Below are positions 21,621 through 29,617 of a stretch of DNA of 64,000 nucleotides, piece after piece. Location of the stretch: positions 62,001 through 126,000 of the forward strand of contig CAVUOD010000014.1 in assembly GCA_963743015.1 (NCBI GenBank), read 5' to 3'. The translations under genes were made by a program, and so were the position numbers. Source of the DNA: CAVSRC01 sp963743015. GTDB taxonomy: Bacteria; Pseudomonadota; Alphaproteobacteria; Rhizobiales; Kaistiaceae. How positions within the stretch are numbered: the first letter of the stretch is position 1; every line of letters starts with the position of its first letter. The notes below the pieces were generated by a model, which was not told where the DNA came from, did not search any database, and worked only from the letters and a program-made list of their open reading frames with translations.

Positions 21621-22995
21621 TCATGCCGCCGGCAGCTCCACGATGGCGCACAGGCCGCCCATGCGGGCGCGGGCAAGGCTGAACCTGCCGCGATACATGG
21701 CGGTGAGATCGGTGACGATGGACAGGCCCAGCCCCGAGCCCGGCTGGGTTTCGTCCAGCCGGTGGCCGCGGGTGGTCGCCGCCTCGATCTCCGCCTCGGT
21801 CAGGCCCGGCCCGTCGTCGTCTATGCGCAGTTCGAGCAGCCCGAGGTCGTCGAGACCGTCCGGCGGACGGTAGGTGGCCGTCACCGAAACCTTGGCCTTC
21901 GCCCATTTGCAGGCGTTGTCGACGAGATTGCCGACGATCTCCTCGAAATCCTGCTGTTCGCCGCGGAAGCGGGCGCCCTCGGGCACGTCGCTGATCAGCT
22001 TGATGGCGCGCTCGTCGTAGAGGCGGGTCATCACCCGCACCAGCCGGTCGATCACCGGCTCGATCTCGGTGACCACGCCGATGACGTCGGCCTGGGCGGC
22101 GATGCGGGCGCGGTCGAGATAGTGGTTGACCTGCCGGCGCATCAGCTCGGTCTGTTCGACGATCTTGAGAGAGGCGGGGTCGTGGCTCGCCCGCGCCTCG
22201 TTGATGACGACGCTGAGCGGCGTCTTGAGGGCATGGGCGAGGTTGCCGACCTGGGTGCGGGCGCGGTCGACAACCTCCTGATTCGAATTCAAGAACCGCG
22301 TTCAACTCGTTGACCAGGGGAGCGATTTCCGCCGGGAAGGTGCCCTCGATCCGGGCCCGTGCACCGCTCCTCAGCTCGGACAGCGCCCGGCGCACCCGGT
22401 CGAGCGGACGCAGGCCCCAGCGGATCTGGATGAGGGTGGCGACGATCAGGCCGATGCCGAAGATGGCGAGCGTGATTGCCACGCTGGTGCCGAAGGAGAA
22501 TGTCTGCCGCTCGAGTTCGCCGGCGTCGCCCGCCACGGTGAAGTCATAGGTGCGGCCGCCCTCCAGCGTGAAGCGGCGGGTGAGGAAGCGCAGCGGCTTG
22601 CCGGTCGGGCCGGACAGGCGGCCGGCGGTGACGCCGCCGGTGTCGGTCGTCGCGCTCGCCTTGGCCAGGTTGAGGCTGTCGGAAAGCAGGGAGTGGGAGC
22701 CGAGCACCACCAGCCCGGTATCGGGGCGGCGCACCTGCCAGTACCAGCCGGAATAGATCAGCTCGAAGCGCTGTTCGCCGAGATTGCCGGGATCGCTCAG
22801 CGGCGCGGCCGGGTCCTCGGCGCCGAGCGCGCCGACCAGCGTCTGCAGATAGACGTTGAGGCGCTCGTCGAAGCCCTTTTCGACCGACTGGCGATAGAGG
22901 TGGGTGAGGATCAGGCCGGCGACGATGAGCGCCGCCACGCTCCACAGCGAGGCGGCGGCGATCAGTCGGGCAGCGAGCGAATTGAGCCGCATCAC
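21621..22995 (-). pseudogene. feuQ: FeuQ-type sensor histidine kinase, one frame change
   Basis: Membrane sensor kinase of the FeuP/FeuQ system, which in rhizobia controls osmoadaptation and glucan export. About 458 codons. Visible in order: first membrane helix (IAAASLWSVAALIVAGLILTH), a periplasmic domain, a second helix (SVAITLAIFGIGLIVATLI), the H-box GNLAHALKTPLSVVINEAR, and HATPase motifs NLVDNACKWA, DDDGPGL and GSGLGLSIV. One single-base change near 22290 shifts the frame between LVNELNAVL and NSNQEVVDRARTQV; family sequence is continuous across it. It lies 156 nt downstream of feuP. Confidence 0.88.
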
Positions 22996-23030
22996 CTGGA
23001 CCTCGCGGTGGCGAAGGTCGTGATGCAGAC

Positions 23031-23130
23031 CCTCACCTGAGGAGCCTCGCCGCTCACCCTCCGGGACGGGCGCGCTCGCGCGTCTTCCTCGGGATGAGGG
23101 GCGGGACGTCTCGAAGGATGGGCCTGCGTC
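23031..23130. repeat. Intergenic repeat, CCCTCA...GAGGAGC...TCGAAGGATGG family
   Basis: Sits in the 156-nt gap between feuP and feuQ, with GACCCTCACCTGAGGAGCC at one end and CGTCTCGAAGGATGGGCC at the other. This pattern is a common dispersed repeat of Rhizobiales genomes. No gene is seen here. Confidence 0.55.
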
Positions 23131-23151
23131 ATCCGGCTGCGATCGTCGGCA

Positions 23152-23823
23152 CTAGGCCGCATTCCCCGGCTCGACGATGCGGTAGCCGAGCCCGCGCACG
23201 GTTTCGATGATGTCGGGGGAGATCTTCTTGCGCAGCCGGCCGACGAAGACCTCGATGGTGTTGGAATCGCGATCGAAGTCCTGGTCGTAGAGGTGCTCGA
23301 TCAGTTCGGTGCGCGACACCACGCGGTCGCGATGGTGCATGAGGTATTCGAGCACACGGTATTCGTGGGAGGTGAGCTTGACCGGGTTGCCGTCGACGGT
23401 CACCCGGCTGGAGCGGCTGTCGAGGCGGACGGGGCCGCACTCGATCTCGTTGGAGGCGTGGCCGGCGGCGCGGCGGACGAGAGCGCGGACGCGGGCGAGC
23501 ACCTCCTCGATATGGAAGGGCTTGGCGACATAGTCGTCGGCGCCGGCGTCGATGCCCTGCACCTTGTCGCTCCAGCGGTCGCGGGCGGTGAGGATGAGCA
23601 CCGGCATGGTGCGGCCGTCGCGCCGCCACTTCTCCAGCACGGAAATGCCGTCGAGCAGCGGCAGGCCGATATCGAGCACCACCAGGTCATAGGGTTCGGT
23701 ATCGCCGAGGAAGTGCCCCTCCTCGCCGTCAAAAGCGCTGTCGACGGCGTAGCCCGCCTCCTTCAGCGCTTCCGAGAGCTGCCGGTTCAGATCGGTATCG
23801 TCCTCGACTACCAGGACCCGCAT
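23152..23823 (-). CDS. feuP: FeuP-type OmpR-family response regulator
   Basis: A 223-aa response regulator, partner of FeuQ. The receiver has EDD at 7-9, phospho-acceptor in VVLDIGLPLLDG and Lys in YVAKPFHIEE. The winged-helix domain shows LTSHEYRVLEYLMHHRDRVVSR and VFVGRLRKKISP. The start is ATG 23821-23823 (MRVLVVEDD); eleven upstream codons in the same frame lack support. The near-identical architecture and the position upstream of feuQ and the ccm operon match other Rhizobiales. Confidence 0.93.
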   Translation of the reverse strand: MRVLVVEDDTDLNRQLSEALKEAGYAVDSAFDGEEGHFLGDTEPYDLVVLDIGLPLLDGISVLEKWRRDGRTMPVLILTARDRWSDKVQGIDAGADDYVAKPFHIEEVLARVRALVRRAAGHASNEIECGPVRLDSRSSRVTVDGNPVKLTSHEYRVLEYLMHHRDRVVSRTELIEHLYDQDFDRDSNTIEVFVGRLRKKISPDIIETVRGLGYRIVEPGNAA

Positions 23824-23842
23824 GGCCGTTCGCAAACCTCCC

Positions 23843-24142
23843 TCAGCGGATGGCACCGCTCATGGCGTCGACCGTGATGGTCCTCTGCCCGCTGCCGGTC
23901 AGCACCACTACAACCCACACAAGATGTCCGCCACCGTCGCACAGCCGGGCGCCAGCCGCCCGCCCGCCGCCGGTCGCCGCCGCGATCGCGCCGAGAAAGC
24001 TCGCCAGCGAACGGGCCTGACCGCTGGCGACCGCCTGGCGCGCCTGGGCGTCGCTCAGGCAACCGCCGGCATCAGCGCTGGTGCCGCCGGCAACCGCCAG
24101 CGCGGCTGCCAAAACCAGACCGGCAACGAACCGTTTCAACAT
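23843..24142 (-). CDS. PepSY-like periplasmic protein upstream of feuP
   Basis: A 99-aa exported protein: a signal peptide (MLKRFVAGLVLAAALAVAGG, cut after ADA), then a domain with CLSDAQARQAVASGQA, LCDGGGHLVWVVVVL and the ending TVDAMSGAI, the PepSY-like pattern of the small proteins encoded before FeuP regulators in rhizobia. It lies 19 nt upstream of feuP, so it is probably co-transcribed. In rhizobia the periplasmic FeuN protein modulates FeuQ; this protein might play that part, but the assignment is inference. Confidence 0.75.
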   Translation of the reverse strand: MLKRFVAGLVLAAALAVAGGTSADAGGCLSDAQARQAVASGQARSLASFLGAIAAATGGGRAAGARLCDGGGHLVWVVVVLTGSGQRTITVDAMSGAIR

Positions 24143-24199
24143 GCCCGCCAGATAGCCACCTCAAAGATGAATGCGCCCTGAATACCGGCGCCTGGCCGC

Positions 24200-24613
24200 T
24201 TACCCGCCCCGCCGGCCGACGATGGTGCGGGTGATCCGCTCGCCGCTTTCGGACAGGAAGATCGCAGAAATGATCCAGCCGGACCAGTCACCGATCGGTG
24301 CCGGCAGGGCGGCCACGTTCCAGGAGAAATGAAAGAGGGAATCGGCGATCACCGCGGCGTAGTAGACGGCAAGCGGATAGGCGAAGGCCGGCCGCATGAG
24401 GGCGGTCACCGCCCTGCCCTGCTCGGCGATCAGCACGTCGCGCTGGGCCTGGCGGCGGCCGAGTTCGGCCTTGACCTGTTCGATGGCCACCTCGGCGGTG
24501 ATGCGCTCTTTTTCGACCGCGCTGTCCGCCTGCGTCTTGAGGCCGGCCATCACATGATCGATGAGGCCGGACGAGGCGAGCTTGAGGGCAAACTCGACGA
24601 TTCCTGCAAGCAT
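24200..24613 (-). CDS. GTA-type 3-TM holin
   Basis: A 137-aa protein with an amphipathic N-terminus (MLAGIVEFALKLASSG), a charged central helix (EKERITAEVAIEQVKAELGRRQAQRD) and two to three hydrophobic segments (PAFAYPLAVYYAAVIADSLF; DWSGWIISAIFLSES). This matches the Pfam GTA_holin_3TM type, which makes inner-membrane lesions that release the lysin. The start at 24611-24613 overlaps the stop of the upstream small gene (TGATG). It is the last gene of the GTA/phage cluster, next to the endolysin gene. Confidence 0.8.
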   Translation of the reverse strand: MLAGIVEFALKLASSGLIDHVMAGLKTQADSAVEKERITAEVAIEQVKAELGRRQAQRDVLIAEQGRAVTALMRPAFAYPLAVYYAAVIADSLFHFSWNVAALPAPIGDWSGWIISAIFLSESGERITRTIVGRRGG

Positions 24614-24807
24614 CAGCGTCGGCTCCCGACCGGCCCGGTGGTGATCAGGCGCAGCGCCACGTTGAGCGCGCCGAGTGCGATCGGCAGCCAGGCATATTTC
24701 GGCGGCAGCAGGTCGCGGAGACCCGCCGCATCGAGATAGGCGAGAACGCCGGCGAGCACGATCAGACCGTTGGCGGCCAGCGTGCGCCAGCCCTTGAGCA
24801 TGGTCAT
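24613..24807 (-). CDS. Small membrane protein in the lysis module
   Basis: A 64-aa protein with two hydrophobic segments (LAANGLIVLAGVLAYLDA and KYAWLPIALGALNVALRL) joined by a short polar turn (GLRDLLPPK). It is coupled to the holin gene by a 1-nt stop/start overlap. GGAGTCTCCCC precedes the start. The size, topology and position suggest a second holin or antiholin; there is no sequence-level proof. Confidence 0.65.
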   Translation of the reverse strand: MTMLKGWRTLAANGLIVLAGVLAYLDAAGLRDLLPPKYAWLPIALGALNVALRLITTGPVGSRR

Positions 24808-24852
24808 GGGGAGACTCCGTTGGGGAGCACAATTGGAGCCGCAACTTGCTCC

Positions 24853-24958
24853 CTCATCCTCCGGCTTGACCGGAGGATCGGCTGAAGCGGGCACGGCAGA
24901 CGTTGTGCTGAGGGAGAGCGATCCTTCGGCCTCACTTCGCCTCGCCGGAGGATGACGG
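24853..24958. repeat. MITE-like repeat, TCATCCTCCGG family
   Basis: About 105 bp with terminal inverted repeats TCATCCTCCGG and CCGGAGGATGA, and an inner GGCTTGACCGGAGGATCG. The same layout recurs at 33599, 39190, 40588, 42899, 43181, 57511 and 57861. Confidence 0.75.
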
Positions 24959-24968
24959 TGGTATTCGG

Positions 24969-25074
24969 TTTGAAAGGGGGAGGTGGCCGGGCAAAGCCCG
25001 GTCGGGGGGCAGGTGCACGCCGATGGCGACCCCTCCCCGGACCTTCGGTCCGACCCTCCCCTTTCAGGGGAGGG
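24969..25074. repeat. Palindromic repeat, CTTTCAGGGG family
   Basis: Begins TTGAAAGGGGGAGGTGGCC and ends GACCCTCCCCTTTCAGGGGA, with the signature GACCCCTCCCCGGACC between. Related copies lie at 35096, 35970, 38556, 42112 and 53931. Confidence 0.75.
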
Positions 25075-25114
25075 CAATCGCATTGGGCATGTGCTCTCGG
25101 CGGCTGCCGTATTC

Positions 25115-25227
25115 GTCCCCTCTCCCCTTGCGGGAGAGGGACAGGGTGAGGGGGAATGGCAAGGCCGTGCCCACACCCCTCACCCGGACCGCTGCGCGGT
25201 CCACCCTCTCCCGCAGGGGGAGAGGGT
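25115..25227. repeat. Palindromic repeat, CCCTCACCC/CTCTCCC family
   Basis: Two hairpins (CCCCTCTCCCCTTGCGGGAG and CCTCTCCCGCAGGGGGAGAG) around a CCCCTCACCCGGACCGCTGC centre. Same family as 19186 and 56122. Confidence 0.7.
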
Positions 25228-25302
25228 TTGGCGCCCTGCCAAATGCGATTGCCCTGCCCTTAGAGGGGAGGCAGGCGGCGCTTCAAAAGTGCCGACCGAA
25301 GA

Positions 25303-26229
25303 TCAAGCCGCCGTCCGCCGCCGCAGGATCACGCCGCGATAGCGCCACAGCAGGAAGCCGCCAAGGACGACGGCCGCGACGATCAGGGCGGCGGCGCCCA
25401 CGCTCAAAGCCAGGTGCCAATCGAGCGCCGCAGGATCATGGGCGAGGTCGGCGCCGCCGCCCGCCGCAGCAGCGGTAGCGGCGCTGCCGCCGGCCGCCTG
25501 CTTTGCCTGCCTGGCGGCGACTGCGCGGGCCAGTGTCGCGCGGGTGGCCGGACCGACGAGGCCGTCGACGACGAGGTCGTTGGCGCCCTGGAAGCTGCAC
25601 ACGGCTGTCCGCGTGGCGGCACCGGCCACGCCGTCGATCGCCCCCTTGTAGAGGCCGAGCGTGGCGAGCTGCTGCTGGAAGGCTTTGACTTCGTCGCTGG
25701 CCGAAGAGAGCGAAACCGTGCCTTCGCCATAGTTGCCGGCCTCCAGAAGCCGCGCTTCGTCGGCGCGGCGGCGGACAAGACCGGCAAGCTTGCGCCCGCC
25801 GGCGGTCACCGCCGTTACCCGCAGCCTGGCCGCCGCCGCGGCAATGGCGCGCGCCGCAAGTTCGTTTGCCCATGACCATTTCAGTGCGCCGGGGCCGCAG
25901 TTGAAGCTCACGTCCGTCGCGGCGTCGAACTCGTGCTGCTGGATGCCGGTGCCCTTGAACCGCTTCGCCACCGGCGGGGCATATTCCTGGTTGAGCAGTA
26001 GCCCGAGCAGAAGGTCGCACTCGGCGTCGCTGATCGTGTCGCCCATGCGCAGCTTGTGGCCGTGATGGGCCTGCCACCAGCGTGCAAACACTTTCGATAG
26101 CGCGGTGAAGCCGATCCCGATGGTCACCACGCCGCCGGCGTCGCGATAGGCCTTGTGAACCCGTCCCTCGTGCCGCGTGGTGAACGGAACCAGCGCCGGC
26201 GATGCCGTCGTGATGGTGGTCATGGTCAT
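25303..26229 (-). CDS. Endolysin: GH24 lysozyme plus peptidoglycan-binding domain plus C-terminal membrane anchor
   Basis: A 308-aa cell-wall lytic enzyme. Residues 12-150 are a phage-lysozyme (GH24) domain with the E-8-D-5-T catalytic pattern in RHEGRVHKAYRDAGGVVTIG. Residues about 178-240 form a PG_binding_1 domain (EVKAFQQQLATLGLYKGAIDG ... VVDGLVGPATR). After an Ala/Gly linker a hydrophobic helix at about 272-298 (LALSVGAAALIVAAVVLGGFLLW) ends in a basic tail. There is no N-terminal signal, so release relies on the adjacent holin genes. A tail-anchored lysin is uncommon for a GTA or phage. Confidence 0.88.
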   Translation of the reverse strand: MTMTTITTASPALVPFTTRHEGRVHKAYRDAGGVVTIGIGFTALSKVFARWWQAHHGHKLRMGDTISDAECDLLLGLLLNQEYAPPVAKRFKGTGIQQHEFDAATDVSFNCGPGALKWSWANELAARAIAAAAARLRVTAVTAGGRKLAGLVRRRADEARLLEAGNYGEGTVSLSSASDEVKAFQQQLATLGLYKGAIDGVAGAATRTAVCSFQGANDLVVDGLVGPATRATLARAVAARQAKQAAGGSAATAAAAGGGADLAHDPAALDWHLALSVGAAALIVAAVVLGGFLLWRYRGVILRRRTAA

Positions 26230-26255
26230 TGGTGGGGCCGCCTTGGTCGAGCCGC

Positions 26256-27900
26256 TCAGTTCGCTTGCGCCCGCGCGTTCCTGAACGCCGCGCCGGATGC
26301 GGTGACGGAGAAGGTGTTGCTGCCTGCCGCGTTGTAGCTCGACGACGACGTGATGACCTTGAAGCCGCTGGCGAGTTTCAGCGCGTGGGTTCCCCAGGTC
26401 ACGGCATTGCCGTTGATCTCAAGCGTCTCGGGAACACCGTTCAGCCAGACGACAGGGCCGTCCGCACTGGCATTGCCGGTGAAGCTGCCCGAGGTGATGA
26501 CCGTCGTATCGGTCAGGTTCTGCGTGCAAAGTGCCTTGAAGCCGGACGGTGCGGTGTAGGCGAAGGGGCTTTGGCCGAAGTTCAACGAGCCGGTCTGGCT
26601 TGCGCTGTTGCTCGAATTTCCGACTGCCGGGGCATAGGTCACGCCAGAGGTGAGCGTGAACTGTTCGCCGGTTCCCGCCCCCGGATTGCCACCGTTCATC
26701 CAGGTGCCATTGACACCACACCACCACTTTCCGGTGTCGCTGTCGTAGGCGATCATCACGACATCGCCGCCAATGATCGACGGAGCAGTCCCCGACGCAG
26801 CAGTCGACTTGAAACGGACCCAGGGCGCCGTGGCGATGCCAACGCTGTCGTCAGACGATGTATTGCCAGGGGCCTGTGTCGGCTTGATGCTGATATCGAC
26901 CATGCCAACAACATGACGGATGTTCGCATAGGTTATTGTTACTTCGAAATAGATTTTACCACTATTCGGCGGGATGCCAAAGGTTGCCAATAGGCACGCA
27001 GGATTAGCAGGCAATGCGTAATCGAGATTACCGTTCGAAATCGTGACAGCCGCAAGCACGTTATTCTTCAGCGGATCGAGCGTCGGGTAGTTGCCGACGC
27101 CATTGCCGCCATCATCGTAGTCGGTCGGCGTGTCGGTCAGACTGTCGTTGCCGGTTCCGGCCGTGACGCCGAAGTTGGTGACGGTGAGGTCGTTGCCGGA
27201 GCTGCTGTTGTCCGTCCCGAGCGCCGCAGTTGTCGCATTGTCGCTGTAGGGCCAATAACCCCCGTTTGCGCCGTGCGCTCCGGTGTAGGCTTTCGGGACC
27301 CACACGCCGCCAACAGTCTGCCCAAATTCCGTGTAGTCGGGATTGCTCCCGACAATCAGATGCGTCTCCGCCAGGTATCCGTCAAACGGGTAGACGTAGC
27401 TCGACCCGTTATATCTGCACCCGATTTGATGTTCGACCGTATCGCCGACCTCGGTATTGCCGGAGGCGGGCAACGTCGCCGATGAACCCCACGTCAGCGC
27501 GGCACCATTCCATCGCGCTGCCAAGGTCTGCGACACCGTATCGACGGATACCCATAGATGACCATGTGCAGATGGATCGCGGAATACAGCATCCGACACC
27601 CAGGTATATGTTGACTCCGCCGATATCAAGCTGCAACGTAAGCTGGTTTGACGTGTTTAAGTAGTATTGTACCTGGTTCGACGCCCCCGCCCTCGCATTG
27701 AGGAAATACCGATAAGTTCCAAAAGACGCGATTTTGCACCACGTCGAAAAGACGTGCTTCATCTGGCCGCCGGCCGATGCCGGCGTAAACGTCAACCTTG
27801 GCATATCCGCCGCATTGAAGCGCAGCGAGCGGGCGATCTCGTACACTTCCGGCTCTGCCGGTGCGGCACCGCCGATCCACGGGATGAAGATCGTCGTCAT
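26256..27900 (-). pseudogene. Lectin/SPRY-domain tail-fibre-like protein, one frame change
   Basis: About 548 codons. The first 120 residues resemble a concanavalin-A-like (LamG) sandwich (FSTWCKIASFGTYRYFLNAR, later EHQIGCRYNGSSYVYPFDGY). A SPRY-type domain follows (GKIYFEVTITYANIRHVVGM ... VGIATAPWVRF ... VVMIAYDSDTGKWWCGVNG). The end (VTWGTHALKLASGFKVITSS) is beta-rich. A single-base change near 27605 shifts the frame between LDIGGVN and WVSDAVFRDPSAHG. It overlaps the upstream DUF2793 gene by ATGA. The composition is less GC-rich than neighbouring genes, as expected for a fast-evolving receptor-binding protein. The receptor is unknown. Confidence 0.75.
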
Positions 27901-29434
27901 GCGCGCTGTCCGATGAGGGCGACCTTGAGGCCCTTGGCGCTGCCGTCGCCGACCTGGTCGATGTCGATGGTGATCTCGGCGTCGTCGGCCAGCCCGCTGT
28001 CGGAGATCACCGACGCCGTCGCCGCCGTAACCGAGGTCTTCTCGCCATTGTCGATGGTAAGCGCGGTGGAAAGGATCGAGGTGCCGCTCTCGTTGATGTC
28101 GACGGTGAGAATCGCGCCGCTCGCCTGCGCCGTGGTGAGCGCCGCGCGCACCTCCGTCAGCGTGAAGCCGTAGGGCATGCGGAAGCTGCGTCTTCCGGTT
28201 CCGGCAGTCAGCGCCGTGGTCTCGTCCGAACAGGCGATGACGATCGCCTCCGTCGGTCTGGCGAGGTCGACGACGGAGGCCACATCCGCCTTGCGCACCG
28301 CGCCGCTCGCCGACGTGTCGGCGATCAGCAGTTCGTCGTCGCGCGCCGGTGCGGCAAGGTCGGTCGCTCCGGCGATGTCGGCGGCGATGGCCGGATTGCC
28401 CGAGATGGCGTCGCCGTTGACGACCGCGACGCCGTCCGCTCCGGTGAGCGTACGTGCCGCGGCACTCCCTGCCCCGGTGCGCGCCAGCAGTCCGGCCGCC
28501 GAAACGCCGGCCAGCGCCGTCAGATCGGCATCCGAGTCCTGCTTGCCCGAGACATTGCTTGCCAGCGCGTCGAGCGCGTCCTTGACCGTGGTGCCGCTGA
28601 CGCCGCTGTCGTTGTCGACCTGGCTGGCGTCGTAATCGCTGGCGGTGGCCGCCACGGCGCCGGTGCGGCCGAAGACGCTGACCACGGTGCTGCCGCCGCC
28701 CCCGCCGCCGGCCGCCACCTCGTCGATGGCATCCTGCACGGTGGTCGCGGTCAGTCCCGACGTGCCGTTGTCGTAGATGAGCGTCGGCAGGCCGGTGTCC
28801 TTGTCGATGCGGATCGCCTCGATCCAGGTGGAACCGTCGGCGGAGACCTTGAAGACGAAGTCGGTGTCACCGGCCAGCCCCACTTCCGCCCGCCCCGACC
28901 AGCCGCTCTGGAAGAGCAGCGAGGCGGTGTCGCCATCGGCCTCCTTGTTGACGACGAAGCGGATGTCGCCGCTGCCGCCGTCGGCCGCATCGATTCCGGA
29001 GAAAAGCACCGACTCGCTCTTGACCGCGAGGCGGTTGGTGGTGTCGGCGGTGGCGTTGATGCCGAACAGGTCGACCGTCGCCGGCGTGCCGCTGACGACG
29101 CCCCAGCCGAGGCCCGGTGGGCGAGAAGCACACCGGCGGCGACATCGAAGGCGAGCCAGCCGTCTTCCGGCGCGTCGAAGTCCCAGGCGCCGTCGACATA
29201 GCTCGCCAGTTCGCCGTCGTGGCCGGCCCAGTCGCCGGTGCCGCCGGCGGCAACGATGTAGCGGTCGCCTTCGTCCGGCGTCTCCGGCGGGTCGCTCAGA
29301 GAGGAATCGATCACGGCGAGCTGGACGAGGCTGTCGAGCCGGCGCAGCGCCTCGTTGTGGGTAACATGCTTCTGCGCCTGTGCCGCCGCCAGATAGGGCA
29401 GCTTCAGGTGAAGGGATTCAAGCGGATCGGACAT
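27897..29434 (-). pseudogene. DUF2793 tail protein with repetitive fibre region, one frame change
   Basis: About 512 codons. The N-terminal 105 residues are a DUF2793 domain (LESLHLKLPYLAAAQAQKHV, then GDRYIVAAGGTGDWAGHDGE), found in GTA and phage baseplate/fibre proteins. The rest is a fibre-like stretch (TTVQDAIDEV, a Gly run, VVSVFGRTGAVAATASDYDA, TTVKDALDALASNVSGKQDS) and a C-terminal beta domain. A single-base change near 29117 separates VLLAHR from GLGWGVVSGTPATVDLFG. It lies downstream of the TIM-barrel host-contact gene and is coupled to the lectin/SPRY gene, so the two probably form the receptor-binding apparatus. Confidence 0.78.
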
Positions 29435-29466
29435 GGAAGGCTCTCTTGCTATGCGCCGATTGTCTT

Positions 29467-29604
29467 GCTCACCTCTCCCGTGGGGAGAGGTCGGATCGAG
29501 CCGCGGTCAGCGGGTCGATCCGGGTGAGGGGCGTATATCTCTCGATGGTCCGTCCCCCCTCACCCGGCGCTTCGCGCCGACCTCTCCCCATGGGAGAGGT
29601 GAGC
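29467..29604. repeat. Palindromic repeat, CTCACCTCTCCC family
   Basis: A 138-bp element with terminal inverted repeats GCTCACCTCTCCC and GGGAGAGGTGAGC, sitting in the gap between the TIM-barrel gene and the DUF2793 gene. Confidence 0.75.
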
Positions 29605-29617
29605 AGGAGGCTTGGCT

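Larger units (their letters stand above)
24808..25302. other. 495-nt intergenic stretch made of three repeat families
   Basis: No gene is seen. It holds a 105-bp MITE-like element (24853-24958), a CTTTCAGGGG-family element (24969-25074) and a CCCTCACCC/CTCTCCC element (25115-25227). The last is flanked by inverted copies of a GGGCAATCGCATTGGG-like sequence (around 25071 and 25235). It separates the endolysin gene from the holin genes. Confidence 0.7.

Noticed and set aside
26256..29434. Diversity-generating retroelement acting on the fibre genes
   Set aside because: No reverse transcriptase gene and no adenine-mutated template repeat were seen in the window.
29469..29617. Reading-through C-terminus of the TIM-barrel protein
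   Set aside because: The open frame runs into a dispersed palindromic repeat; the alternative frame gives a normal family-like ending with a stop at 29618.
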